From an uncultured bacterium (GTDB taxonomy: Bacteria > Cyanobacteriota > Vampirovibrionia > Gastranaerophilales > Gastranaerophilaceae), in contig CADBUY010000007.1 of NCBI GenBank assembly GCA_902797965.1, positions 1-64,000 of the forward strand: a stretch of 64,000 nucleotides of DNA, given 5' to 3'. How positions within the stretch are numbered: position 1 is the first letter of the stretch; each line of letters starts with the position of its first letter. The notes under the pieces were generated by a model. The model saw nothing but the letters and a program-made list of their open reading frames with translations, had not been told where the DNA came from and made no database searches. The position numbers and the translations under genes were made by a program. Of the stretch, positions 25,724 to 35,436 are shown in pieces.

Positions 25724-26805
25724 TGAAAATATTAGTCGGAATGTCAGGAGGAGTGGATTCATCCGTAACAGCACTTTTATTAAAACAGCAAGGGCATGAA
25801 GTTATAGGCGCTACTATGGCTATTTGGGGTGACAGGGGTGTTAAAGAACAATTAAAAGATAAACTCCCAAAAACCCATGGTGCATGCTTTGGACCTGACG
25901 AAAAGGAAGATATAGAAGAAGCAAGAAAAATTGCGGAAGAAATCGGTATTCCATTTCACGTTTTTGATTGCGCAAAACAATACGAAGAAATTGTTTTAGA
26001 TAACTTCAAAAAGGAATACCTCAGCGGACACACCCCAAATCCATGTATTTGGTGCAATTCTTTAATCAAATTCAATGTACTTCCCAGTCTTGCAAAAGCA
26101 AACGGAATTGAGTTTGACAAGTTTGCCACCGGACACTACACAAGAATAGAAAAAAATGGCGAAAGATATATTCTTAAACGTGGTGCAAACCCTAAAAAAG
26201 ACCAGTCATATTTCTTATACAGGCTTAAACAAGAACAGCTGGCAAATATTATGACTCCGTTAGGGAATTATACAAAAGAAGAAATCAGAGAGATTGCAAC
26301 CAAAAACGGACTTTCTGTTGCTGAAAAGCCGGATAGTCAGGATTTCTATGCCGGTGATTATAATGAACTTCTTGGAGTTGAAGAAAAAATTGGGAATATT
26401 GTTGACCTGAACGGAAAGGTTTTGGGAACTCATAAAGGTATTTGGAACTACACAATCGGTCAAAGAAAAGGGGTTGGAGTTTCTTCAACGGAACCTCTGT
26501 ATGTATTGGAACTAAGAAAAGACACTAATGAAGTTGTCATTGGTCCAAAAGATAAAACAATGAAAGATACCCTGAAAGCATCAGATCTTAATTGGATAAT
26601 ACCACCAGCATCAAACAAATTAGAAAATGTGCAGGCAAAATTCCGCTCTACTCAACAGCCTGTTGGGGTTAGCATAGAACTTGACGGGAACGATATGATT
26701 GTAAGATTCAATGATATGCAAAAATCAATAGCAATCGGTCAATCTGTTGTTATATATGATGGCGACCTTGTTCTCGGCGGCGGAATTATTACCGAAGTGG
26801 TGTAA
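25723..26805 (+). CDS. mnmA: MnmA-type tRNA 2-thiouridylase, second Cys missing
   Basis: MnmA activates U34 of Lys, Glu and Gln tRNAs and replaces its 2-oxygen by sulfur. The 360-residue protein has the PP-loop SGGVDSS (8-14), NPCIWCN with C108 and C111, GHYTRI, KDQSYFLYRL, and C-terminal domain features such as YTIGQRKGVGV. The second catalytic cysteine, normally in SQDxC, is absent: the segment reads SQDFYAGDY, about three residues shorter, with Tyr209 at the cysteine place. It overlaps nadA by one base. Whether it uses a different sulfur relay or an Fe-S cluster is open. Confidence 0.9.
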   Translation: MKILVGMSGGVDSSVTALLLKQQGHEVIGATMAIWGDRGVKEQLKDKLPKTHGACFGPDEKEDIEEARKIAEEIGIPFHVFDCAKQYEEIVLDNFKKEYLSGHTPNPCIWCNSLIKFNVLPSLAKANGIEFDKFATGHYTRIEKNGERYILKRGANPKKDQSYFLYRLKQEQLANIMTPLGNYTKEEIREIATKNGLSVAEKPDSQDFYAGDYNELLGVEEKIGNIVDLNGKVLGTHKGIWNYTIGQRKGVGVSSTEPLYVLELRKDTNEVVIGPKDKTMKDTLKASDLNWIIPPASNKLENVQAKFRSTQQPVGVSIELDGNDMIVRFNDMQKSIAIGQSVVIYDGDLVLGGGIITEVV

Positions 26806-26846
26806 AGGGTTAGGGGTAATTTATATTATTTTGATACCCGCCCCAA

Positions 26847-26866
26847 CCCTCCCTGATTAGGGAGGG
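26847..26866. repeat. CCCTCCCT...AGGGAGGG palindrome
   Basis: 8-bp arms flank GATT. It is a member of the intergenic palindrome family of this window. Confidence 0.65.
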
Positions 26867-27126
26867 AGTAGTTGTACTAACGATAGTGAGTTAAAAATCC
26901 GGATGGGTGTTGATTTTTTATAGTGTGTTACACAAGATAACTCAGAATTATTTTTATTGCTAAACTGCATTAGTGAATTTTGTCAGGCATTGCCTGACCT
27001 ACAGACTCTCTGATTAGGTAGGGAGATTACTGTAAGTTGGATTTTCATCTACAGTTTTTGAAGATTTATAATAAATATTCTGAATTATCCAATTTTTTAC
27101 ACACTTTTAGAATCACCCCACCCTAG

Positions 27127-27146
27127 CCCTCCCCAGCCGGGGAGGG
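27127..27146. repeat. CCCTCCCC...GGGGAGGG palindrome
   Basis: 8-bp arms flank AGCC, nested inside an outer CACCCCACCC/GGGTGGGGTG pair of about 85 bp span. Confidence 0.65.
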
Positions 27147-27314
27147 AGCTGTTGTTGTTGAACTGATGTGAAATATACAACAGCGGGTGGGGTGTGTTAT
27201 ATGGAATAATTCCGTAAATATTTATACAAAATTAATTTTTTATTGATTTATTTACCCCTGTTTGTGAGATAATATGGGTAAATATACACTATAAAAATAA
27301 GAAAGGAAGATAAA

Positions 27315-28790
27315 ATGTCAGAAGTAAGAGTTAGAATTGCGCCTTCTCCTAGCGGTAACTTACATATTGGTACTGCAAGAACGGCTTTGTTTAATTATTT
27401 ATTTGCTAAAAAGAATAACGGTAAATTTGTTTTAAGAATAGAAGATACTGATGCTGAAAGAACTTCTCAGGAATATGTTGATAATATTTTTGATTCACTT
27501 AAAGCATTAGGTTTAAACTGGGATGAAGGTCCTGATGTTGGTGGAGATTATGGTCCATATACTCAATCTCAAAGATTTGATATTTACCCAAAATATGTTC
27601 AACAACTTTTGGATAGCGGTTTTGCTTATGAATGCTTCTGTACTCCGGAAGAACTTGAAGCAGAAAAAGAAGAAGCAACTGCTGCTAAACGTGCTTATGT
27701 TTATTCTAAAAAATGTGAAAATCTTACAGAAGAAGAAAAAGCAAAATTGAGAGCAGAGGGTAGAAAACCTGCAATCAGGTTTAATGTCGCAAAAGCGCAA
27801 AAAGCGTTCCACGAAACTTCAATATTGGAATTTGATGACCTTGTAAAAGGCAAACTCCACGTTGATACAAACCTTATCGGCGACTTTGTTATTATGAAAT
27901 CTAATGGCGCACCTACTTACAACTTCGCAGTTGTAATTGATGACGCATTAATGAAAATATCACATGTTATCAGAGGTGAAGATCACATATCAAACACATA
28001 TAAACAAATTTTAATCTTTGAAGCATTAGGTTTTGAAGTTCCAAGATTCGGTCACTTGGGGATGATTCTTGCACCTGACAGAAGTAAACTTTCAAAAAGA
28101 CATGGTGCAACTGCAGTTTCAGACTTTGTTAAGGAAGGGTATTTGACAGATGCACTAATTAACTTTGTTGCTTTGTTAGGATGGGCACCGTCTGACGGAC
28201 AGGAAATTAAAACTGTTGATGAAATCGCTCAAGACTTTAGAATTGGTGAAATATCTTCTTCTAACTCAATATTTGAATACGATAAATTGAAATGGATGAA
28301 TAGCCATTACATCAAGATGTTACCTATTGAAGAATTAAAAGAAAGACTTAAACCTTATTTAACAAAATACAATTTGGAAGAACTCGGTGACGCTAATTAT
28401 ACCAAAATGGTTGAATTGACTCGTGAACCTTTAACACTTCTTTCTGATATTACAGATGCTGTTCCATACTTCTTTGGTAAAGATGTGGAAATTGATCCTG
28501 AAACTCAAACAGGAACTTTGGACACAGAAGTTTCTCAAAAAGTTCTTGTTGACTTTGTATCTAAAGCTAAAGAATGGGATTGGACAGAAGAAAATTTACA
28601 TGAAAAACTTGCTGAATTCAGAGCATACTGGAAAGAAACTGACGGTATCAAACCAAAAGTAACTATGTGGGCTATTCGTGCAGCAATTACAGGAAGAACC
28701 TGCGGAGCTGATATGGTTGGTATTCTTGAAATACTTGGCAAGGAAACTTCGTTATACAGAGCAGAAAAAGCTATTAAAGTAACTGTATAA
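27315..28790 (+). CDS. gltX: glutamyl-tRNA synthetase
   Basis: GltX charges tRNA-Glu (and tRNA-Gln where GatCAB is used). The 491-residue class I enzyme has the HIGH motif as SPSGNLHIGTARTALF (residues 12-27) and KMSKS as SKLSKRHG (near 258). Length is normal for a discriminating or non-discriminating bacterial GluRS; I cannot tell which. AGAAAGGAAG precedes the ATG. The matching tRNA-Glu lies at 11016-11091. No T-box is seen upstream. Confidence 0.97.
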   Translation: MSEVRVRIAPSPSGNLHIGTARTALFNYLFAKKNNGKFVLRIEDTDAERTSQEYVDNIFDSLKALGLNWDEGPDVGGDYGPYTQSQRFDIYPKYVQQLLDSGFAYECFCTPEELEAEKEEATAAKRAYVYSKKCENLTEEEKAKLRAEGRKPAIRFNVAKAQKAFHETSILEFDDLVKGKLHVDTNLIGDFVIMKSNGAPTYNFAVVIDDALMKISHVIRGEDHISNTYKQILIFEALGFEVPRFGHLGMILAPDRSKLSKRHGATAVSDFVKEGYLTDALINFVALLGWAPSDGQEIKTVDEIAQDFRIGEISSSNSIFEYDKLKWMNSHYIKMLPIEELKERLKPYLTKYNLEELGDANYTKMVELTREPLTLLSDITDAVPYFFGKDVEIDPETQTGTLDTEVSQKVLVDFVSKAKEWDWTEENLHEKLAEFRAYWKETDGIKPKVTMWAIRAAITGRTCGADMVGILEILGKETSLYRAEKAIKVTV

Positions 28791-28810
28791 TTTTTAAAAT
28801 AAAAATTATA

Positions 28811-28842
28811 ACAACGGCGGATGCAAAAGCATCCGCCGTTGT
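28811..28842. terminator. gltX terminator
   Basis: A perfect 14-bp GC-rich stem (28811-28824 with 28829-28842) with AAAA loop; the following T-run is short (CGTTTAAA). Confidence 0.75.
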
Positions 28843-28892
28843 CGTTTAAACATAAATCATATTGTCTTTATCAGAAATAAATAATACTTTAC

Positions 28893-29204
28893 TTATTTTC
28901 CTGTTGAGAACATATAGAAATTTGTATCGCTTTGAACACCCTCATGAGTTACCGGATACACAGGAATCTTATTTTGTTCAAGTTGTTTTTGAGCATCATC
29001 ATTTTGTAAATTTTTGCCTTTTCTAAACCAGGATTTTTTCTCTTTCTTTACTTCATCCTGAATTGTTGCCGGAGCAGATTCATAAACATTATTTAAAGAT
29101 TGAGGTGATGTTTGTGGGAACGGATTATCACTCTGAAACAAATTACTTGCCTGAACACTACAAGCAAATATTGATACAACCGCTAATACGAATATTTTTT
29201 TCAT
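28893..29204 (-). CDS. small secreted protein
   Basis: The 103-residue precursor has a signal peptide (MKKIFVLAVVSIFACSVQA, cleavage after residue 19) and a short polar mature part rich in Q, N and K. The C in FACS is not in a clear lipobox, so signal peptidase I is more likely than lipoprotein processing. No family recognised. AAGGAGG precedes the ATG. It is monocistronic and divergent from the next secreted protein. Confidence 0.65.
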   Translation of the reverse strand: MKKIFVLAVVSIFACSVQASNLFQSDNPFPQTSPQSLNNVYESAPATIQDEVKKEKKSWFRKGKNLQNDDAQKQLEQNKIPVYPVTHEGVQSDTNFYMFSTGK

Positions 29205-29346
29205 ATATCCTCCTTATTTATTTCTTATACTTTTTTTAATATTATAACAAATAGTGAAGATATTTTCTACACAATAGTGCAAAATTTTAAGTTTTATGTT
29301 ATTATAATCTCAAATGAATTGATTAGGAATATGAAAGGAGATTTAA

Positions 29347-29727
29347 ATGTCCAGACTTAAAGCGTTTTTATTGACATTAGCGCTATTTACAACAACAAGT
29401 GCTTTTGCATACTATAATTTCATCGGAGAAGTTCCTCTTCCAGGTAAAACACAAGCATCTCCACAGTTACAACAAGATACGATTTTTTCTGTTGGTGCTT
29501 ACGGTTTAAGAATTGCTACTAAAGATTGTTTCACTGTAGCTATTACTAATACTGAAGTTTCTAAGCCTAAAAAAGGTAATACTTGGGAAGAAATTTGGAC
29601 TTTAAAAGTTTGTGAAAGAGAAGGCAGATTACCTATCGAATTTACAGAAAATCCTGATGGAACGGGTACTTTTGCTCTTGATTATATGAACATCAAGTGG
29701 AGAACAGTTGGTAATAAAAAGAAATAG
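29347..29727 (+). CDS. small secreted protein, unknown
   Basis: The 126-residue precursor has a signal peptide ending TTTSAFA (about residue 21) and a mature beta-rich domain of about 105 residues with two cysteines (KDCFTVA and LKVCERE) that could form a disulfide. No family recognised. GAAAGGAG precedes the ATG. It lies 95 nt upstream of the phosphohexomutase, separated by a GTAGGGTGGGC...GCCCAC repeat. Confidence 0.65.
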   Translation: MSRLKAFLLTLALFTTTSAFAYYNFIGEVPLPGKTQASPQLQQDTIFSVGAYGLRIATKDCFTVAITNTEVSKPKKGNTWEEIWTLKVCEREGRLPIEFTENPDGTGTFALDYMNIKWRTVGNKKK

Positions 29728-29769
29728 TCTTATATAGGCCGTTTTAAAATTATCGTTTAGAAGATTTTT

Positions 29770-29804
29770 GTAGGGTGGGCATGCTAACGTTTTGCCCACT
29801 TTAC
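29770..29804. repeat. GTAGGGTGGGCA...TGCCCACTTTAC inverted repeat
   Basis: 12-bp arms (one mismatch region) lie just upstream of the ribosome site of the phosphohexomutase. It is related to the repeats at 20276 and 20334. Confidence 0.55.
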
Positions 29805-29822
29805 ATGTAAAGGAGAGTTTTT

Positions 29823-31190
29823 GTGAGTATATCATTTGGAACAGATGGCTGGAGAGCTGTATTAGGACAAGAATTTAACGGTGAAAACGTAGAGAGATTA
29901 ACTCTTGCAATCGGTAAATATGTTTCTGAAAACTTTGGTTTTGATAAACCTATTCTTGTTGGGTATGATCCGAGAAAATCGGCTGATGAATACGCCGCAT
30001 TTTGTGCGAATGTTTTAAAAGCAAAAGGTTTTACAGTGTACTTTTCATCAAGAGTTGTTCCTACGCCGATTTTAGCTTATAACGCATTAATAAAAAATGC
30101 CTGCGCTATAATGTTTACAGCTTCTCACAATCCTCCTGAGTATTTAGGGATGAAGTTTATTCCTGATTATGCAGGACCTGCAACTTCAGAAATTACTGAC
30201 AAAATACTTGCAAATCTTGATAAGCCTTTCAAGAGCGGTGAAAACGGAGTATTCCACAAAATTGACTTTGGAAACAAATATTATGAACATTTAAACACTA
30301 TTATAGATTTTGACAAAATAAAAACGCTTAAAACAAATATAATTTATGATGGTTTATACTCTGCTTCAATCGGATACTTTGACAAGATTTTGGAAAACCA
30401 CAATATTCCGTTCCAAACGCTTCACCTATACCACGACTTCAATTTTGGCGGAGGAATGCCTGACCCGAAACCAAGATTTTTAAAAGATTTAATTACAAAA
30501 GTTAAAAATACGCCAAATTCAATAGGTGTAGCAAATGATGGTGATGCGGACAGATTTGGCATTATTAACGAAAACGGGGAATATGTTTCTCCTAACGAAG
30601 TTATCGCAATTTTGCTTAAATATTTGCTCAAAAAAGGATATAAAGGCTCAATTGTTAAAACAGTGGGTTCAAGTATTCTGATTGACATTGTTGCCCAGAA
30701 ACTCGGTGTTGATGTTATTGAGACTCCTGTCGGTTTTAAACATGTTGGCGAAGCAATGAGAAATAATGAAGTTATAATCGGCGGTGAAGAGTCAGGTGGC
30801 TTGAGTATTCAAGGTCATATTCCTGAAAAAGACGGACTTATCGCAAATTTGCTTGTTCTGGAAGCTATGGCAGATAGTGGTAAAAAATTAGTTGAGCTTC
30901 AGGAAGAGTTGTACGAACTTGCCGAAACAAAGTTCTATACTGACAGAATTGATTTAAAGCTTGACTCTCAAGACGAAATTAAATCAATTATCCAAAAGGT
31001 TCAGACATATAAAACAGTCGGCAAATATAATGTTACTTTTGCGGACACTCGAGACGGAGTTAAACTTATGCTGGGAAACAAAACAAAAATTCTTGTTCGC
31101 CCAAGTGGAACAGAGCCTCTGCTAAGAATTTATTTTGAAGCTAATTCAGAAGAAAAGCTGGAATACCTAAAAGAAGAATTTATCGTGTAA
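29823..31190 (+). CDS. phosphoglucomutase/phosphomannomutase family protein
   Basis: This 455-residue alpha-D-phosphohexomutase moves phosphate between C1 and C6 of a hexose. It shows the catalytic serine loop TASHNPPEYLGMKF (near residue 99), the metal loop NDGDADRFGI (near 239), the sugar-binding loop GGEESGG (near 320) and the phosphate loop RPSGTEPLLR near the C-terminus. I cannot separate glucose, mannose or glucosamine substrates from these motifs. The start is GTG behind AAAGGAGAG. It could supply sugar-1-phosphate to envelope glycan synthesis, together with galE at 37061. Confidence 0.9.
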   Translation: MSISFGTDGWRAVLGQEFNGENVERLTLAIGKYVSENFGFDKPILVGYDPRKSADEYAAFCANVLKAKGFTVYFSSRVVPTPILAYNALIKNACAIMFTASHNPPEYLGMKFIPDYAGPATSEITDKILANLDKPFKSGENGVFHKIDFGNKYYEHLNTIIDFDKIKTLKTNIIYDGLYSASIGYFDKILENHNIPFQTLHLYHDFNFGGGMPDPKPRFLKDLITKVKNTPNSIGVANDGDADRFGIINENGEYVSPNEVIAILLKYLLKKGYKGSIVKTVGSSILIDIVAQKLGVDVIETPVGFKHVGEAMRNNEVIIGGEESGGLSIQGHIPEKDGLIANLLVLEAMADSGKKLVELQEELYELAETKFYTDRIDLKLDSQDEIKSIIQKVQTYKTVGKYNVTFADTRDGVKLMLGNKTKILVRPSGTEPLLRIYFEANSEEKLEYLKEEFIV

Positions 31191-31316
31191 AAATATTCCT
31201 ATAATCTATAGTTGTGCTAATTAATTTATAAACAAAGTCTTTTTGCAATATTTGATTATAAAATCGCCCTAAATTATTATTTTTATAATATAATAGAATA
31301 ACGAAGGGAAAAGATT

Positions 31317-32627
31317 TTGAAGCAGTCAAAACTTACAATTGCAATATTTACCGCTTTATTTTTAGGAATCATTACGGGTTGGTTGTTTCCTGATTTTGCA
31401 GTCAGGCTTCATGTTTTAGCCGAAATTTTCTTAAGAATGGTAAAAATGATTATAGCACCATTACTATTTGCAACTCTCGTTGTTGGGATTGCAGGTCATG
31501 GTGACGTAAAAAGTCTTGGCAGACTTGGTATTAAAACAATTGCATATTTTGAAGTTGTTACAACGATTGCTTTGTTTATAGGTCTGGGATTTGCAAACCT
31601 GTTTAAACCCGGAGTCGGAATGGGAAATATAACTACTGCTCATACAGGGTTAAACAGCATTGTTCAATCTGCTGCAACAACTCACCATAACTCATTTGGA
31701 GAACTGCTGTTAGGCTTATTCCCGACAAGTATTTTTCAATCTATGGCAGAGGGAAATTTGCTTCAGATTGTTGTTTTCTGTATATTTTTCGCTCTGGCGA
31801 TTGTTGCCGTAGGAGAAAAAGCAAAACCTGTAGTTGATATACTGAACTCTGTTGCTACAATAATGTTTAAATTTACCGAATATGTAATGTATTTTGCGCC
31901 CATCGGTATCTATGGAGCAATTGCTTATACAATTGGTTCAAACGGACTTTCTATTTTATGGAATTACGGAAAAATAATTATATCATTATACGTTGCACTT
32001 GCAGCATTTGTAATATTTGTGCTTGTTGCGGCATGCAAGATTGTTAAAATATCTACAAGAGCTTTAATCAAGGCTGTTCAGGAACCTGCACTTCTGGCTT
32101 TTACAACTGCAAGTTCGGAAGCGGCTCTTCCTAAAGCTATGAAAATAATGGAAGATTTTGGTGTTCCAAAATCTATTGTTGGTTTTGTAATGCCTACAGG
32201 ATACACATTTAATTTAGACGGTTCAACCTTATATCTTGCAATGGCGGTAATTTTTTCAACTCAGCTTGTAGGTCATCCGCTAACTTTTGAACAGCAGCTT
32301 GTAATTATGTTTGCTTTAATGCTTACAAGTAAAGGTATAGCCGGTGTTCCAAGAGTTGCTTTAATAGTTCTTGCAGGAACTCTTACAAGCTTTGGTATAC
32401 CGATTTTGGGTGTTGCAATTCTTCTTGGTATTGACCAAATCTTGGATATGGGAAGAACTACGGTTAATTTAATCGGAAATTGTGTTGCTACAGTTGTTAT
32501 TGCAAGATGGGAAAATAAATTTGATTATTATAAAATGAGTGATTTTATAAAAAGTAAAAATCTTAAATTGGCATCAGTATCAAATATTAATGATTATAAG
32601 GAAGGTGTAAATGATGGAACAAACTAA
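31317..32627 (+). CDS. dicarboxylate/amino acid:cation symporter (DctA/GltP type)
   Basis: The 436-residue membrane protein belongs to the DAACS family, which takes up glutamate, aspartate or C4-dicarboxylates with H+ or Na+. FTTASSEAALPKAM (about 263-276) is the serine-rich re-entrant loop and TFNLDGSTLYLAMAV the transmembrane 7 NMDGT-like motif. Eight helices plus two re-entrant loops fit the length. The start is TTG behind GAAGGG. Its end overlaps the ileS start by 17 nt. Confidence 0.93.
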   Translation: MKQSKLTIAIFTALFLGIITGWLFPDFAVRLHVLAEIFLRMVKMIIAPLLFATLVVGIAGHGDVKSLGRLGIKTIAYFEVVTTIALFIGLGFANLFKPGVGMGNITTAHTGLNSIVQSAATTHHNSFGELLLGLFPTSIFQSMAEGNLLQIVVFCIFFALAIVAVGEKAKPVVDILNSVATIMFKFTEYVMYFAPIGIYGAIAYTIGSNGLSILWNYGKIIISLYVALAAFVIFVLVAACKIVKISTRALIKAVQEPALLAFTTASSEAALPKAMKIMEDFGVPKSIVGFVMPTGYTFNLDGSTLYLAMAVIFSTQLVGHPLTFEQQLVIMFALMLTSKGIAGVPRVALIVLAGTLTSFGIPILGVAILLGIDQILDMGRTTVNLIGNCVATVVIARWENKFDYYKMSDFIKSKNLKLASVSNINDYKEGVNDGTN

Positions 32628-35436
32628 GCAAGAATATAAAGAAACATTGAACTTACCTCAAACAACTTTAGAGATGAGGGCAAACGCAATTAATAAGGAA
32701 CCTCAAACTCAAAAGTTTTGGGAAGAACATAATATTTATCAAAAGATTAATGAGAATAAAGATAAAACAAATTCTTTTGTTTTGCATGACGGACCACCAT
32801 ATTTGAGTTCGGATAAAATCCATGTTGGAACGGCTTTAAACAAGATTTTAAAAGATATTATTATTAAATATAAATCTATGAACGGATTTTATGCACCTTA
32901 TGTTCCGGGGTATGATGCTCATGGACTGCCTATTGAAAACGCCGTTGTCAAAAATATTAAAGGTGGACGTCACGCTATTACTGAGGGTGAATTAAGAGCA
33001 AAATGCAGAGAATATGCAGCTAACAGTTTAAAAGGACAGGAAGCAGCATTCAGAAGACTTGGTGTTTTAGGTAATTGGGAAAATCCATATCTTACAATCA
33101 AGCCTGAATACGAAGCTGAACAGGTTAGAGTGTTTGGTGAAATGTATAAAAAAGGATATATTGAAAAAGGCTTGAAACCTGTATACTGGTGCGCATCTTG
33201 CGAAACTGCGTTAGCTGAAGCAGAGGTTGAATACGCTGATATATCTTCAAAATCTATATATGTAAGATTCAAGTTTGACGAAGATTCAACAGAAAGAATT
33301 AATTTAAGAATAATTCCTGATAACACAAAACCAATATATGCAATAATTTGGACAACAACTCCATGGACAATTCCGTCAAATGTTGCTATATCTATGAATC
33401 CAAGATATGATTATCAACTGTTTGAATATAAGGGTGATGTTTACGTTGTTGCACAAGATTTGTTAGGCAGATTTATAGAAGATGCAGGATGGGATGAAAG
33501 TGAAATTAAACTTCTTGATACTGCTATAGGTCAGGAATTTGAACTTATGGAGGTTTTCCATCCGCTTGTTAACAGAAAATCAAAAATTATTTTAGGTGAA
33601 CACGTTACACTTGATGCAGGTACAGGTTTAGTCCATACAGCTCCCGGGCATGGTCTTGAGGACTACGAAGTAGGATGCAAGTATGGTATAGATGTTCTTT
33701 CACCATTAGATAGCAAGGGATGCTGGACAGAAGAGGGGCAAATACCTGAATTAGTTGGTGTACCTTACTATAAAGGTAACGATATGGTAATCGACATGCT
33801 TGAAGGGGTAAATGCTTTAGTTCATCAAAACGAAATATCACACTCTTATCCGCATTGTTGGAGATGTAAACACCCTGTAATATATAGAGCAACACCTCAA
33901 TGGTTTGTTAAGGTTGATAAATTCCGTGATAAAGCAATGGAAGAAATTCATAAAGTAAAATGGATACCCGCTAGTGGTGAAAGCAGAATCGGTAACATGG
34001 TTGAAGGTCGTACTGATTGGTGCATCTCTCGTCAAAGAGCTTGGGGTGTGCCTATTCCGATATTCTACTGTGAAGATTGCGGTGAAGTTATTTGTACGGA
34101 TGAAACAATTGAACACGTTGCAAAAATCTTTGAAAAAGAAGGCTCTGACGCTTGGGTAAATCATAAAACAGAAGAACTTTTACCAGATGGATTTGTTTGT
34201 CCTAAGTGTGGAAAAACTCACTTTAGACAAGAAAAAGATATAATGGATGTTTGGTTCGATTCAGGTATTTCTTGGAGAGCAGTTGTAGAAAAACGCTCGG
34301 AAGAACTTGGTCACACTCCTGTTGATTTGTATCTTGAAGGTTCTGACCAACACAGAGGCTGGTTCCAGTCTTCTCTTTTAACTTCTATAGCAACCCAAGG
34401 AATTGCACCTTATAAACAAGTGCTTACTCATGGATTTGTATTTGGTGAAGACGGAAGAAAAATGTCTAAGTCTTTGGGTAACTACATTAGACCTGACGAT
34501 ATTATTAAAAACTACGGCGCTGATATCTTAAGACTTTGGGCAGCTTCAGTAGATTACAGAAACGATACCAAAATTGGTGATAACATAGTAAAACAACTAG
34601 CAGAAATCTTTAAGAAAACAAGAAACACAGCAAGATTCTTGCTCGGTAATATTCACGATTTTGATCCTAAAGCTGATTACGTTCAGTATGAAGAGCTTAA
34701 AAATATTGATAAATTTGCTTTGCATAAGTTGAATAAAGTTGTTGCAGAAGTAACTGAAGCGTTTGAAAATTATGAATTTTATAAATACTTCCAAGCTCTT
34801 CAAAACTTTGCAGCTGTAGACTTAAGCTCATTCTATCTTGATATTGTAAAAGACAGACTTTATACGGCAGGTAAAAAATCATTATCAAGAAGAGCTTGCC
34901 AAACAGTTCTTTATGAAACTTATCAAGCGTTAGTTAGAATGGTTGCTCCTGTAATGCCGTTCCAAGCAGAAGATATGTGGCAAAATACTCCTGAAAACCA
35001 GAGGGGTGGATTAGAAAGTATTTTGCTTGCTTCTTGGGTAGGCGTAAATGATGAGTGGAATAATCCACAACTGGAAGAAGATTTTACAAAGATTCTTAAA
35101 ACAAGAGAAGTCGTTACAAGGGCAATAGAGCCGCTAAGAGCTTCTAAGACAGTAGGAAGTTCTTTAGAAGTTGCAGTTTATGTAAAATCTCCGGACTTGG
35201 AATTACTGAAAGCTAACGAAAAAGATATTGCTGATATCTTTATCGTATCTCAGGCTTATGTAACAGGCTCTGCTCCTGCTGATTCGTTAAACGAATATAC
35301 AGAAAATGATATTACAGTTTGGGTAACTAAAGCAGAGGGTGAAAAATGCGAACGCTGCTGGAAATACCGTACTTTAGGCGAACACGCAGGTCATGAAACA
35401 ATCTGCTCCGATTGTTATGAAGCAATTAAGGGGTAA
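32611..35436 (+). CDS. ileS: isoleucyl-tRNA synthetase
   Basis: The 941-residue class I enzyme charges tRNA-Ile and edits valine. The HIGH motif appears as KIHVGTALNK (near residue 69), the editing domain spans about 200-400 (TTTPWTIPSN), KMSKS as GRKMSKSLGN (near 616), and the C-terminal zinc site as CERCW...CSDCY. GGAAGG lies before two consecutive ATGs; I take the first. The 17-nt overlap with the transporter gene implies one transcript. It ends in tandem GGGGTAAAT repeats. Confidence 0.97.
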   Translation: MMEQTKQEYKETLNLPQTTLEMRANAINKEPQTQKFWEEHNIYQKINENKDKTNSFVLHDGPPYLSSDKIHVGTALNKILKDIIIKYKSMNGFYAPYVPGYDAHGLPIENAVVKNIKGGRHAITEGELRAKCREYAANSLKGQEAAFRRLGVLGNWENPYLTIKPEYEAEQVRVFGEMYKKGYIEKGLKPVYWCASCETALAEAEVEYADISSKSIYVRFKFDEDSTERINLRIIPDNTKPIYAIIWTTTPWTIPSNVAISMNPRYDYQLFEYKGDVYVVAQDLLGRFIEDAGWDESEIKLLDTAIGQEFELMEVFHPLVNRKSKIILGEHVTLDAGTGLVHTAPGHGLEDYEVGCKYGIDVLSPLDSKGCWTEEGQIPELVGVPYYKGNDMVIDMLEGVNALVHQNEISHSYPHCWRCKHPVIYRATPQWFVKVDKFRDKAMEEIHKVKWIPASGESRIGNMVEGRTDWCISRQRAWGVPIPIFYCEDCGEVICTDETIEHVAKIFEKEGSDAWVNHKTEELLPDGFVCPKCGKTHFRQEKDIMDVWFDSGISWRAVVEKRSEELGHTPVDLYLEGSDQHRGWFQSSLLTSIATQGIAPYKQVLTHGFVFGEDGRKMSKSLGNYIRPDDIIKNYGADILRLWAASVDYRNDTKIGDNIVKQLAEIFKKTRNTARFLLGNIHDFDPKADYVQYEELKNIDKFALHKLNKVVAEVTEAFENYEFYKYFQALQNFAAVDLSSFYLDIVKDRLYTAGKKSLSRRACQTVLYETYQALVRMVAPVMPFQAEDMWQNTPENQRGGLESILLASWVGVNDEWNNPQLEEDFTKILKTREVVTRAIEPLRASKTVGSSLEVAVYVKSPDLELLKANEKDIADIFIVSQAYVTGSAPADSLNEYTENDITVWVTKAEGEKCERCWKYRTLGEHAGHETICSDCYEAIKG

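Larger units (their letters stand above)
26806..27314. other. 509-bp intergenic region full of palindromes
   Basis: No gene is supported. It contains a degenerate GGGGTAA unit at 26812, a CCCTCCCT...AGGGAGGG palindrome at 26847-26866, GTCAGGCA...TGCCTGAC at 26980-26997, CCCTCCCC...GGGGAGGG at 27127-27146 within a larger CACCCCACCC...GGGTGGGGTG repeat (about 27115-27198), and another repeat unit (as ATTTACCCC) at 27249-27256. The gltX promoter must lie near its right end. Confidence 0.6.

Noticed and set aside
26806..27314. T-box leader before gltX (also considered for serS and ileS)
   Set aside because: No AGGGTGGnACCGCG-like T-box sequence is present before any of the synthetase genes.
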